Below are positions 30,592 through 38,838 of a DNA stretch of 64,000 nt, in pieces (within the stretch, counting starts at the first letter, position 1; each line of letters begins with the position of its first letter). The translations under genes and the position numbers were made by a program. The DNA is from Pseudomonas schmalbachii. Lineage in GTDB: Bacteria > Pseudomonadota > Gammaproteobacteria > Pseudomonadales > Pseudomonadaceae. The stretch is taken from positions 708,205-772,204 of the forward strand of contig NZ_JAELYA010000002.1 in the NCBI RefSeq assembly GCF_017589465.1, given 5' to 3'. The notes under the pieces were generated by a model. It did no database searches. It was not told the DNA's origin and saw nothing but the letters and a program-made list of their open reading frames with translations.

Positions 30592-31815
30592 TCAGACCAT
30601 CCCATCCCCACCTTCGCGGGTACGGAAGCCCAGCAGATAGAGGACGCCATCCAGGCCCAGGGTGGAAATCGCCTGCTTGGCCGACTGCTTGACCAGCGGT
30701 TTGGCGCGGAACGCCACGCCGAGCCCGGCCAGACCAAGCATCGGCAGGTCGTTGGCGCCGTCGCCCACGGCGATGGTCTGTTCCAGTTGCAGGCCTTCCT
30801 TCGCCGCCAGCTCGCGCAGCAGGTCGGCCTTGCGCTGGGCGTCGACGATCGGTTCGATGGCCACGCCGGTCAGCTTGCCGTCGACGATCTGCAGCTCGTT
30901 GGCGAACACATAGTCGATCCCCAGCTTGTCCTGCAGGCGCTTGGCGAAGTAGCTGAAGCCGCCGGAGAGGATGGCGGTCTTGTAGCCCAGCCGCTTGAGC
31001 TCGGCGAACAGCACTTCGGCGCCCTCGGTCAGGCGCAGCGAGGCGGCGATATCCTCCAGCACCTCTTCCGACAGCCCCTGCAGCAAGGCCAGGCGCTCCT
31101 TGAAGCTGGCGCGGAAGTCCAGCTCGCCGCGCATCGCCCGCTCGGTGATCTCGGCGACTTTCTCGCCGACCCCGGCGGCCTTGGCCAGCTCGTCGATCAC
31201 TTCCGCCTCGATCAGCGTCGAGTCCATGTCGAACACCGCCAGGCGGCGGTTGCGGCGGAACAGCGAGTCCTGCTGGAAGGCGATATCGACATTCAGCTCC
31301 TGGGCCACGCTGAGGAACTCCGCGCGCAGCGCCGCAGGGTCGGCCGGCTCGCCACGCACGGAGAACTCGATGCAGCCCTTGCCCTGGTCAGCCGGCATGT
31401 TCAGCGGCATGCGCCCGGACAGGCGGTCGATATGGTCGATGTTCAGGCCGTATTTGGCGGTGATCGAGCTGACCCGCTGCAACTGCTCGGCGGTCACCCG
31501 CCGGGTCAGCAGGGTAACGATGTGCCGGGGCTTGCCCTGGCCGTCGACCCACTGCTGGTAATCCTCTTCCGATACCGGCGTGAAGCGTACCTGCTGGTCG
31601 AGCTTGTAGGCCGTGAACAGCACATCCTTGAGCACCGAGGATGCCTGCTCGGTATCCGGGATTTCGACGAGGATGCCGAACGACAGGGTGTCGTGGATCA
31701 CCGCCTGGCCGATGTCGAGAATATTCACCCCGCCTTGCGCCAGCACGCCGGTGATGGCCGCGGTGAGGCCGGGGCGATCTTCCCCGGTGATGTTGATCAG
31801 GACGATTTCGCGCAA
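30592..31815 (-). CDS. serB: Phosphoserine phosphatase with N-terminal ACT domains
   Basis: This 407-residue protein has two ACT-type domains (about 1-170; first block REIVLINITGEDRPGLTAAI) followed by a HAD phosphatase (FDMDSTLIEAEVIDELA, then the GGF and GDGANDLPM motifs). It makes L-serine from phosphoserine; the ACT part likely senses serine. I chose TTG at 31813-31815 as start because GGAGG lies 7 bases upstream and the next residues match the family N-terminus. An ATG ten codons upstream would include the ribosome-binding site in the coding region. Confidence 0.93.
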   Translation of the reverse strand: MREIVLINITGEDRPGLTAAITGVLAQGGVNILDIGQAVIHDTLSFGILVEIPDTEQASSVLKDVLFTAYKLDQQVRFTPVSEEDYQQWVDGQGKPRHIVTLLTRRVTAEQLQRVSSITAKYGLNIDHIDRLSGRMPLNMPADQGKGCIEFSVRGEPADPAALRAEFLSVAQELNVDIAFQQDSLFRRNRRLAVFDMDSTLIEAEVIDELAKAAGVGEKVAEITERAMRGELDFRASFKERLALLQGLSEEVLEDIAASLRLTEGAEVLFAELKRLGYKTAILSGGFSYFAKRLQDKLGIDYVFANELQIVDGKLTGVAIEPIVDAQRKADLLRELAAKEGLQLEQTIAVGDGANDLPMLGLAGLGVAFRAKPLVKQSAKQAISTLGLDGVLYLLGFRTREGGDGMV

Positions 31816-31961
31816 GGCGCAGCCTCCGCCATGGAAAAAGCGCACATTCTACCGACTTTCGCGGCGTGCGGTTCGTTCTCCGCCCCTCCGCCAGCAGCGA
31901 ACCGTCGATCGGCTGCCGGTAAACCCACGGAAATCAACCAGCCTGGTGACCGATCAGCGCT

Positions 31962-31989
31962 TTGCCCCTACCGGGCCCGTCGTTATACT
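31962..31989 (+). promoter_or_regulatory. Sigma70-like promoter of the YtjB-type gene
   Basis: TTGCCC (31962-31967) and TATACT (31984-31989) are separated by 16 bases. A start near 31996 lies upstream of the GTG at 32025 and downstream of other possible starts, so it supports the GTG. Confidence 0.5.
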
Positions 31990-32024
31990 GCCCGGCAACT
32001 CCCCTAGCACAGACCGAGCCCGCT

Positions 32025-33542
32025 GTGACCCGGCCCACCTCCGTCAAGCCCGACAATTTCTTCCTCTTGCTGTTCCACGCCCTGCGCCAGCGCCGGGTGC
32101 CGATCGCCCTGCGCATCGCCATCCACAGCCTGCTGTTGCTGGCTGCGGCCATGCTGATCTACGCCTGGGTGATGGGCATGCAGTTCAAGCACGCCATGCA
32201 GCAGCAGGCCGACGAACTCGGCAAGAGTCTGGTGACCCAGACCGCCTCGTCAGCCACCGAGCTGCTGGTGTCGAACGACATCCTCAGCCTCAATGTGCTG
32301 CTCAGCAATCTCACCAAGAACAGGCTGGTCGCCCATGCGGCCATCTACAGCGTGGACAACCGCATCCTCGCGGAGTCCGGCAGCCGGCCCAAGCAGAGCC
32401 TGCTCGGCGAGACGGAAGGGCTCTATTCGACGCCGATCACCTTCCAGGAAGTGATCGCCGGCCACCTGCGCATCAGCCTCGACATGCAGCAGTTCGAGCA
32501 GCCCATGACCATCAGCCTGCAGAGCATGGGGCTGCTGAGCCTGATCCTGCTGCTGCTCGCCCTCAGCCTCAGCCTGCGCCTCGGCCGGCAGATATCCACT
32601 CCGCTGCTGCAGCTGCGGGTGTGGCTGCGCGACCCGGACGACCCCGCCCCGGGCGCCAGCCTGCAGAACGAGATCGGCGATCTTGCCCGCCAGTTGCAGG
32701 CGCGCCTGGTGCCGGAAAAACCGCCGGCTCCCGAACCGGCACCCGCCCCGGCGGCACAGAAGCCGAAGCAGCCGGCCGCCGCGGAAGGCGCCAGCGAAGT
32801 CGCTCCGCTGCCGCCGATCGACGAGCAGGACGAAGTCTTCGACGAAAACATCTTCTCCGAGGACGAACTGCCGCAACCACCGGTCGCAGCGAAGACGCCC
32901 GAACCCGAGGCTGCCGACGAAACCCCCGACGAGGAAGCGGACGCCGAACCGGCAGCAACGGCAGAGCCCAAACCCAGCGCCGTGCTGGCGATCCAGCTCG
33001 GCAACCAGGAGCAGTTGCGCCGCCTGCCGCGTACCCGCCTGGTGGACCTGCTCGAACGCTACCGCGACTGCCTGGAGCAGGCCGCCCGCCTGTACAAGGG
33101 CACGCTGCACACCCTGAAGGATGGCGGCAGCCTGATTCTCTTCCACAGCCGGGACTCCGACGAGGAATACCTCACCCACGCACTCTGCTGTGGCGAGCTG
33201 ATGCGCGCACTGGGCCATGCCCTGCAGATCGAGATAGCCGACAGCGGCATCACCCTGCAACTGCAACTGGGCATGAGCCAGGGCGACAACCTGGCCGAAC
33301 TCAGCCAGGCCGAGCTGCTGCTCGCGCCGACCGTGCAGAACGCCCTCGCGCTCAGCCAGCACAGCCGCAACCTGCTGCTGGTGGAACGTGCCATCGCCAG
33401 CGACGAACTGGTTCGCCAGCGCGCGCGCATCCGCGCCATCGCCTCCCCCGCCGACGCTTCCTGCGTGGAGTGGCTGAAGGACCCCTACCCGTCGATGCTC
33501 GAGCGCCAGCTGACCCGCATGCGCGCGCTACGCGCACACTGA
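32025..33542 (+). CDS. AhpA/YtjB-family membrane protein with C-terminal cyclase-like domain
   Basis: This 505-residue protein has two transmembrane helices (about 25-50 and 161-185) enclosing a periplasmic domain of about 110 residues. A HAMP-like region (185-230), a Pro/Glu/Ala-rich linker (about 231-318) and a C-terminal domain of about 185 residues follow. The last domain (LLERYRDCLEQAARLYKGTLHTLKDGG) resembles the class III nucleotide cyclase fold, but I do not see the metal-binding aspartates. The family is found next to serB. The function is unknown. The GTG start is preferred because the promoter is at 31962-31989. Confidence 0.85.
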   Translation: MTRPTSVKPDNFFLLLFHALRQRRVPIALRIAIHSLLLLAAAMLIYAWVMGMQFKHAMQQQADELGKSLVTQTASSATELLVSNDILSLNVLLSNLTKNRLVAHAAIYSVDNRILAESGSRPKQSLLGETEGLYSTPITFQEVIAGHLRISLDMQQFEQPMTISLQSMGLLSLILLLLALSLSLRLGRQISTPLLQLRVWLRDPDDPAPGASLQNEIGDLARQLQARLVPEKPPAPEPAPAPAAQKPKQPAAAEGASEVAPLPPIDEQDEVFDENIFSEDELPQPPVAAKTPEPEAADETPDEEADAEPAATAEPKPSAVLAIQLGNQEQLRRLPRTRLVDLLERYRDCLEQAARLYKGTLHTLKDGGSLILFHSRDSDEEYLTHALCCGELMRALGHALQIEIADSGITLQLQLGMSQGDNLAELSQAELLLAPTVQNALALSQHSRNLLLVERAIASDELVRQRARIRAIASPADASCVEWLKDPYPSMLERQLTRMRALRAH

Positions 33543-33579
33543 GGCCGGGGCGCAAGCCCCGCCGGGCGAGCCGGACGCG

Positions 33580-34119
33580 ATGACCACGCTGATCACCCAT
33601 CCCATGCCGGTGCTTGCCGCCGGCCTGGCGCTGGGCAGCCGGTTCATTCCCCCGCGCCTGCTGATCGCCGGCATGCTCGCCGCCTGCCTGCCGGATCTGG
33701 ACGTCGTCGCCTTCAAGCTCGGCATTGCCTACGCGGATGCCTTTGGCCATCGCGGATTCAGCCATTCGTTGCTGTTCGCCGCGATTATCGGGCTGATCGG
33801 CGCAATTTCCCACAAGGCCCTGGGTTGCGGCCCGGTAAAGGCAGCGCTCTGGCTGTTCCTCGCCACGGCCTCGCACAGCGCGCTGGATGCCCTGACCAAC
33901 GGCGGCCTGGGCGTGGCCTGGTTCTGGCCGTGGAGCGAGCGGCGGCATTTCCTGCCCTGGCACCCCATCGAGGTATCGCCAATCGGCCTGTCGCGCTTCC
34001 TCAGCGACCGCGGCTGGCAGGTGCTGCTCTCCGAGGCGCGCTGGGTCTGGCTGCCCAGCCTGACGCTGGCTGCCGGAGGAATCGCCATTCGCCGCGGCCT
34101 GGAGTCACGACACAAATGA
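33580..34119 (+). CDS. Membrane-bound metal-dependent hydrolase, DUF457/YdjM type
   Basis: This 179-residue protein has several hydrophobic helices and the conserved polar motifs of the YdjM/LexA-regulated family: THPMPVLAAG with an early His, CLPDLDVV with paired Asp, and HRGFSHSLLF. These residues would bind a metal at the membrane. The substrate is unknown. It lies 37 bases after the YtjB-type gene, probably in the same operon, and ends in a bidirectional terminator. Confidence 0.88.
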   Translation: MTTLITHPMPVLAAGLALGSRFIPPRLLIAGMLAACLPDLDVVAFKLGIAYADAFGHRGFSHSLLFAAIIGLIGAISHKALGCGPVKAALWLFLATASHSALDALTNGGLGVAWFWPWSERRHFLPWHPIEVSPIGLSRFLSDRGWQVLLSEARWVWLPSLTLAAGGIAIRRGLESRHK

Positions 34120-34147
34120 AAACGGGTGCCAGTTGGCACCCGTTTTC
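34119..34147. terminator. Bidirectional terminator after the DUF457 gene
   Basis: The stem AAAACGGGTGCCA-GT-TGGCACCCGTTTT is A-rich before and T-rich after, so it works for both the plus-strand DUF457 gene and the minus-strand lipoprotein gene. Confidence 0.85.
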
Positions 34148-34168
34148 CGATTCATCCCGATGAACCGC

Positions 34169-34888
34169 TCAGAAGCGGAACACCTCGACATCCGTGCGCG
34201 TCGGCACCACCAGCGGAATCTTCGGCCCCTCATCCTTGGGCTTGGCTTTGCTGTTGCTCGCGGTGGGCGGCTTGCGCGGCGGAGTCGCCGGCGGCTGCTC
34301 CAGGGCTGCCGCGACCGGACGGACATCCTGCGCCAACTGCACAGCCAGACGACGCAGCAGTTCGCTCTGAGCGCGAACCTGGTCCTGCATGCTGCCCTGG
34401 TGCTGCTCTTCCTCGTGGAACAGGCGGCTGTCGCGCAGCTTGCCCTTATCGTCGAGCAGGCGCCAACGGGCCTCCAGCACGGCCGGCTCCTTGGGGCCGG
34501 AATCCAGGCGGCTGATGGTCAGCATCACCTGCACCTGCGGCGCGAAGCCGGGCTTCTCCGGGAACAGCGCCAGGCGGGTGCTATCCAGCTGACTGGACAG
34601 CAGGCGCAGCAGCTGCTGGCTGACGTTGGTTTCCAGACTGCCGGCCCAGCGCGCATCGCTGGACAGGTTGAGAATGCCATCCGCCTGACGCTGGACCATG
34701 GCCTCGCGCTGCAGATAGTCGGCCAGATGAATCGGACCAAGCAGCACGGCTACGCCCTTGTCCTGACTGGGTACCGAGGCAACCCCGGCATCCAGCTGGT
34801 ACAACTGCGTTGGTCGATTCATTGTGCAACCGGTCAGCCCGAGCAGGCTGACCAGGGAAAGATAGGCGAGGACGCGCAACGCGCTCAT
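34169..34888 (-). CDS. PqiC-like (ABC-type transport auxiliary) lipoprotein
   Basis: This 239-residue protein has a lipoprotein signal with lipobox LTGC near residues 18-21. The PqiC/DUF330 fold follows (YQLDAGV..., VLLGPIHLADYLQREAMV, LNLSSDARWAGSLE, LLSSQLDSTRLALFP). The last 45 residues form a Pro/Ala/Lys linker ending in VPTRTDVEVFRF. PqiC works with PqiA/PqiB-type MCE proteins in lipid traffic between membranes. No pqiA, pqiB or other MCE gene is beside it here. It lies 149 bases downstream of parC on the same strand. Confidence 0.87.
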   Translation of the reverse strand: MSALRVLAYLSLVSLLGLTGCTMNRPTQLYQLDAGVASVPSQDKGVAVLLGPIHLADYLQREAMVQRQADGILNLSSDARWAGSLETNVSQQLLRLLSSQLDSTRLALFPEKPGFAPQVQVMLTISRLDSGPKEPAVLEARWRLLDDKGKLRDSRLFHEEEQHQGSMQDQVRAQSELLRRLAVQLAQDVRPVAAALEQPPATPPRKPPTASNSKAKPKDEGPKIPLVVPTRTDVEVFRF

Positions 34889-35037
34889 CGTGTATCACCG
34901 TAATTCGCCGAAGATCTCGGCACAACCCACAACTATTTCCGAAACATTACCGGCAACGCGCCCTGGCGCCGATAACGGGGAGCTATCATCCCCTAACCGA
35001 CGCCATAGCTCCAGCGAAGAGTGTATCCAGACAAGTT

Positions 35038-37302
35038 TCAGATTTGAGACACAGAGTCTACCAGCAAGCTGTCCACTCGTTGGAAACCGCGTGGCAATTT
35101 GTTGCCCCGGCGGCCGCGCTCGCCCATGTAATGCTCCAGATCCGCGCCTTTCAGCGACAGCGTGCGCTTGCCCGCCTGCAATACCAGGGTGGCGCCGGCC
35201 GGCAATACGGCCAGGTCGGTCAGGTATTCCTCGCGGCTGGCGACCCGCTCGCCAGGTACGCCGATGATCTTGTTGCCCTTGCCCTTGGCCAGCTGCGGCA
35301 GGTCGGAGACCTTGAACAGCAGCAGGCGGCCTTCGGTGGTCACTGCCGCCAACCAGTCCTGCTCGATATCGTTGACCAGCCGTGGCGGCATGACCTGCGC
35401 GCCGTTCGGCAGGCTGAGCAGCGCCTTGCCGGCCTTGTTCTTGGCCTGCATGTCCTCGCCCTTGACGACGAAGCCGTAGCCGGCATCCGAAGCCAGCACG
35501 TAGAGCGCGCTGTCTTCCGGCAGCAGCACGCGCTCGAAGCTCGCCCCCGGCGGTGGCGTCAGACGACCGGTCAGCGGTTCGCCCTGGCCACGGGCGGACG
35601 GCAGGCTATGCGCCGCCAGCGAGTAGCTGCGCCCCGTGGAGTCGATGAACACCGCGTATTGGTTGGAGCGCCCGGGCGCGGCGGCCTTGAAGGTGTCGCC
35701 GGCCTTGTAGGACAACCCGGCGGCATCGATTTCGTGGCCCTTGGCGCAACGCACCCAGCCTTTTTCCGAAAGCACCACGGTGACCGGCTCGGTCGGCATC
35801 AGTTCGGTTTCCGACAGCGCGCGGGCCTCGGCGCGGGCGACGATCGGCGAGCGGCGGTCGTCGCCGTAGGTTTCCGCGTCGGCAATCAGCTCGTCGCGCA
35901 CCAGCTTGCGCAGCTTGGCGTTGGAACCGAGGATCGCCAGCAGTTTGGCGCGCTCCTTGGCCAGCTCGTCCTGTTCGCCGCGGATCTTCATCTCTTCCAG
36001 GCGGGCCAGTTGGCGCAGGCGGGTGTCGAGGATGTAGTCGGCCTGCACGTCAGTCAGGGCGAAACGCTCCATCAGCACCGGCTTGGGCTGGTCCTCGGTA
36101 CGGATGATGTGGATCACCTCGTCGAGGTTGAGGAAGGCGATCAACAGGCCTTCCAACAGGTGCAGGCGCTTCTCCACCTTGTCCAGGCGGAACTGCAGGC
36201 GGCGGCGCACGGTGTCGGTGCGGTAGGTCAGCCACTCGCTGAGCAACTGGCGCAGGTCCTTGACCTGCGGCTTGCCGTCCAGGCCGATGACGTTGAGGTT
36301 GACCCGGTAGGAACTTTCCAGCTCGGTGGTGGCGAACAGGTGGGTCATCAGCTCTTCGACGTCCACCCGGTTGGAACGCGGAATGATGACGATACGGGTC
36401 GGGTTCTCGTGGTCCGACTCGTCGCGCAGGTCGGCGACCATCGGCAGCTTCTTCGCCTGCATCTGCGCGGCGATCTGTTCGAGCACCTTGGCGCCCGATA
36501 CCTGGTGCGGCAGAGCGGTGACGACGATGTCGCCATCCTCGACGCGGTACACCGCACGCATGCGCACCGAGCCGCGGCCGGTCTCGTAGATCTTCTGCAG
36601 GTCGGCGCGCGGGGTGATGATTTCCGCCTCGGTAGGGAAGTCCGGACCGGGCACGTGCTCGATCAGGTCGGTGACCGTCGCATCCGGCTGGTCGAGCAGG
36701 CGCACACAGGCGGCGGCGACTTCGCGCAGGTTGTGCGGCGGCACGTCGGTGGCCATGCCCACGGCGATGCCGGTGGTGCCGTTGAGCAGCAGGTTGGGCA
36801 GGCGCGCCGGCAGCACGGCCGGCTCTTCCAGGGTGCCGTCGAAGTTCGGCACCCAGTCGGCGGTGCCCTGGCCCAGTTCGGAGAGCAGGGTTTCCGCATA
36901 GCGCGACAGGCGCGCTTCGGTGTAGCGCATGGCGGCGAAGGACTTCGGATCGTCCGGCGCGCCCCAGTTACCCTGGCCGTCCACCAGCGGATAGCGGTAG
37001 GAGAACGGCTGGGCCATCAGCACCATGGCCTCGTAGCAGGCCGAGTCGCCGTGCGGGTGGTACTTGCCGAGCACGTCGCCGACGGTGCGCGCCGACTTCT
37101 TGTGCTTGGAATCGGCATCCAGCCCCAGTTCGCTCATGGCATAGACGATGCGCCGCTGCACCGGCTTCAGGCCGTCGCCGATATGCGGCAGGGCGCGATC
37201 CATGATCACGTACATGGAGTAGTTGAGGTAGGCCTGTTCGGTGAAGTCGGCCAGGGACCGGCGTTCCACGCCTTCCAGGCTGAGATCGAGGATGTCGCTC
37301 AT
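35038..37302 (-). CDS. parC: DNA topoisomerase IV subunit A
   Basis: This 754-residue protein has the breakage-rejoining domain with the catalytic Tyr region ([11 protein letters not shown]) and a C-terminal beta-propeller. In the quinolone-resistance region the residues are Ser87 and Glu91 ([12 protein letters not shown]), the wild-type susceptible states. With ParE it decatenates chromosomes. It starts 7 bases after the retropepsin-like gene, the last member of the tightly packed parE-parC run. Confidence 0.98.
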   Translation of the reverse strand: MSDILDLSLEGVERRSLADFTEQAYLNYSMYVIMDRALPHIGDGLKPVQRRIVYAMSELGLDADSKHKKSARTVGDVLGKYHPHGDSACYEAMVLMAQPFSYRYPLVDGQGNWGAPDDPKSFAAMRYTEARLSRYAETLLSELGQGTADWVPNFDGTLEEPAVLPARLPNLLLNGTTGIAVGMATDVPPHNLREVAAACVRLLDQPDATVTDLIEHVPGPDFPTEAEIITPRADLQKIYETGRGSVRMRAVYRVEDGDIVVTALPHQVSGAKVLEQIAAQMQAKKLPMVADLRDESDHENPTRIVIIPRSNRVDVEELMTHLFATTELESSYRVNLNVIGLDGKPQVKDLRQLLSEWLTYRTDTVRRRLQFRLDKVEKRLHLLEGLLIAFLNLDEVIHIIRTEDQPKPVLMERFALTDVQADYILDTRLRQLARLEEMKIRGEQDELAKERAKLLAILGSNAKLRKLVRDELIADAETYGDDRRSPIVARAEARALSETELMPTEPVTVVLSEKGWVRCAKGHEIDAAGLSYKAGDTFKAAAPGRSNQYAVFIDSTGRSYSLAAHSLPSARGQGEPLTGRLTPPPGASFERVLLPEDSALYVLASDAGYGFVVKGEDMQAKNKAGKALLSLPNGAQVMPPRLVNDIEQDWLAAVTTEGRLLLFKVSDLPQLAKGKGNKIIGVPGERVASREEYLTDLAVLPAGATLVLQAGKRTLSLKGADLEHYMGERGRRGNKLPRGFQRVDSLLVDSVSQI

Positions 37303-37309
37303 GCGTGCC

Positions 37310-37834
37310 TCACGGGGAAGTGTTCTGGCGCAGCACCAGGGTGCCGTCGCGCTGGGAGAATTCGAGTTGCTTGAGGGCGCTCATGCCGAGCAGCACCTCG
37401 CCGCCTTCCATGCCGGGCGCCACCAGGGCGGGCACGTCATGCAGGCGGATGTCGCCGAGGTCGAGGCTGCCGAGGCGGGTGCGCCAGCCTTCGGTTCGAC
37501 CATTGGCGGTGTTCAGGGTGACCGGCGCGCCGCGCGGCAGGTCCAGGCGCCGGGCCAGTTCCTGCGGCACCGCCACCTGGGTGGCGCCGGTGTCGAGGAG
37601 GAAGGTCACCGGATGGCCGTCGATGCTTCCGTCGAGCACATAGTGGCCCTGGCGATTGCCGAGCAGGCGCACTTCCACGTAGCCGTCGCCATGCAGCGAC
37701 TGCGGCTGCATGTTGGGATTGTGCTGCTGCGCCTCCCACTGGCCGAAGTAGCGCGTCGCCAGGACGATGCCGGCGCCCCAGGCGAGGATCAGCATGACCC
37801 GGCCGAGGCGCTTGCCCGGTGGCTGATTGCTCAT
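37310..37834 (-). CDS. Retropepsin-like aspartic protease, membrane-anchored (TIGR02281 type)
   Basis: This 174-residue protein has an N-terminal membrane anchor (about 12-30) and a single retropepsin-like domain. The catalytic motif [12 protein letters not shown] is near residue 80 and a later [12 protein letters not shown] block matches the family end. One domain per chain implies a dimer for activity. The ATG overlaps the stop of the upstream esterase-like gene (ATGA) and parC follows after 7 bases. The natural substrate is unknown. Confidence 0.9.
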   Translation of the reverse strand: MSNQPPGKRLGRVMLILAWGAGIVLATRYFGQWEAQQHNPNMQPQSLHGDGYVEVRLLGNRQGHYVLDGSIDGHPVTFLLDTGATQVAVPQELARRLDLPRGAPVTLNTANGRTEGWRTRLGSLDLGDIRLHDVPALVAPGMEGGEVLLGMSALKQLEFSQRDGTLVLRQNTSP

Positions 37835-38838
37835 TTGCCACCCAGCCAGCCGCCCGCCGGGGCGGCGAAGCGCAGCACGCGCGGGCGCGAGTCGCCATCG
37901 GCGCGGGCATGGTCGCCATTGTCGAGGCCGATCCAGGCGCCCTTGTCGTCGATCGCCAGGCCTTCAGCCAGGCCACCGTACTGCGAGTCGTAGCGGCGCT
38001 CCGGCGTCAGCAGTTCGGCGGTGAACGACCAGCAGCGCTCCGCGGCGCCGTTGACCAGGCTGCGGCGGCAGATCTGGTGCTCCAGGCGCTCCAGGGTGAA
38101 CAGCTTGTCGCCATACCAGACGAGATCGGAGAAGTCCGGCGAACGGGGCTGGTCGTCGCCCAGCTCGGCCGGCGGCTCGACATTGCCGCCCTCGCTGAGC
38201 AGGACGCAGCTGTCGCCGCACTTCCACGTGCTGGCATCGCGATGCACGGCCAGCAGACCGCGGCGCTGGCGTTCCGCCGCCAGCCACAGGCGCTTGCCTT
38301 CGGGATCGATGGCGATTCCCTCGTAGAGCGCGTTCATGTCCATCAGCATGCCGCTGGCCCGGGCCTGGCGCAGCAGGCTTGACGGCAGTTCCAGCCAGGC
38401 CGGATCGCCAGAGAACGGCAACTTGAGCACCGCAGCATAGGCTTCGCTGACCAGATAGCGATTGCCGAACTTGTCGCAGGTAATCCCTTCGAAGTCCTCT
38501 TCGCCGCCACGCAGCAGGCCACTGACCCGCGCCCGCGCCTTGGAGCCCCAGGACAAACCGGTGTCCGGCACCGGCGGCGAAACGAAGCGATCGGCCTCCG
38601 CCTGCCAGACGCTGCCGGCGGCTTCGTCGGGTTGCAGGCGATAGACCACGTCATCGTCGCGATCGGAAACCGCCCACAGCGTGTCGCCACACCAGGCAAG
38701 GCCGGACAGGTTGCCGCCGTTCATGCCCTCCACCGCGTGTTCGGAAAGCAGTTGCAGCGAGACTGCCGGCGGTACGGCGGGCGTCTGGGCCAGGGCAACG
38801 CCGGCGAACAGTGCGGCAGCGGCCAGCAGCCAACGCAT
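37831..38838 (-). CDS. Exported phytase-like esterase (PF13449-type beta-propeller)
   Basis: This 335-residue protein has a Sec signal peptide (MRWLLAAAALFAGVALA). The rest reads as a beta-propeller with repeated blades: LSGLAWCGDTLWAVSDRDD, FEGITCDKFGNRYLVSE, YEGIAIDPEGKRLWLAAER and LAEGLAIDDKGAWIGLDNG. These blades are typical of the esterase-like activity of phytase family. The enzymatic role is unproven. Its ATG overlaps the parE stop and its stop overlaps the next start, so it is embedded between parE and parC. Confidence 0.85.
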   Translation of the reverse strand: MRWLLAAAALFAGVALAQTPAVPPAVSLQLLSEHAVEGMNGGNLSGLAWCGDTLWAVSDRDDDVVYRLQPDEAAGSVWQAEADRFVSPPVPDTGLSWGSKARARVSGLLRGGEEDFEGITCDKFGNRYLVSEAYAAVLKLPFSGDPAWLELPSSLLRQARASGMLMDMNALYEGIAIDPEGKRLWLAAERQRRGLLAVHRDASTWKCGDSCVLLSEGGNVEPPAELGDDQPRSPDFSDLVWYGDKLFTLERLEHQICRRSLVNGAAERCWSFTAELLTPERRYDSQYGGLAEGLAIDDKGAWIGLDNGDHARADGDSRPRVLRFAAPAGGWLGGK

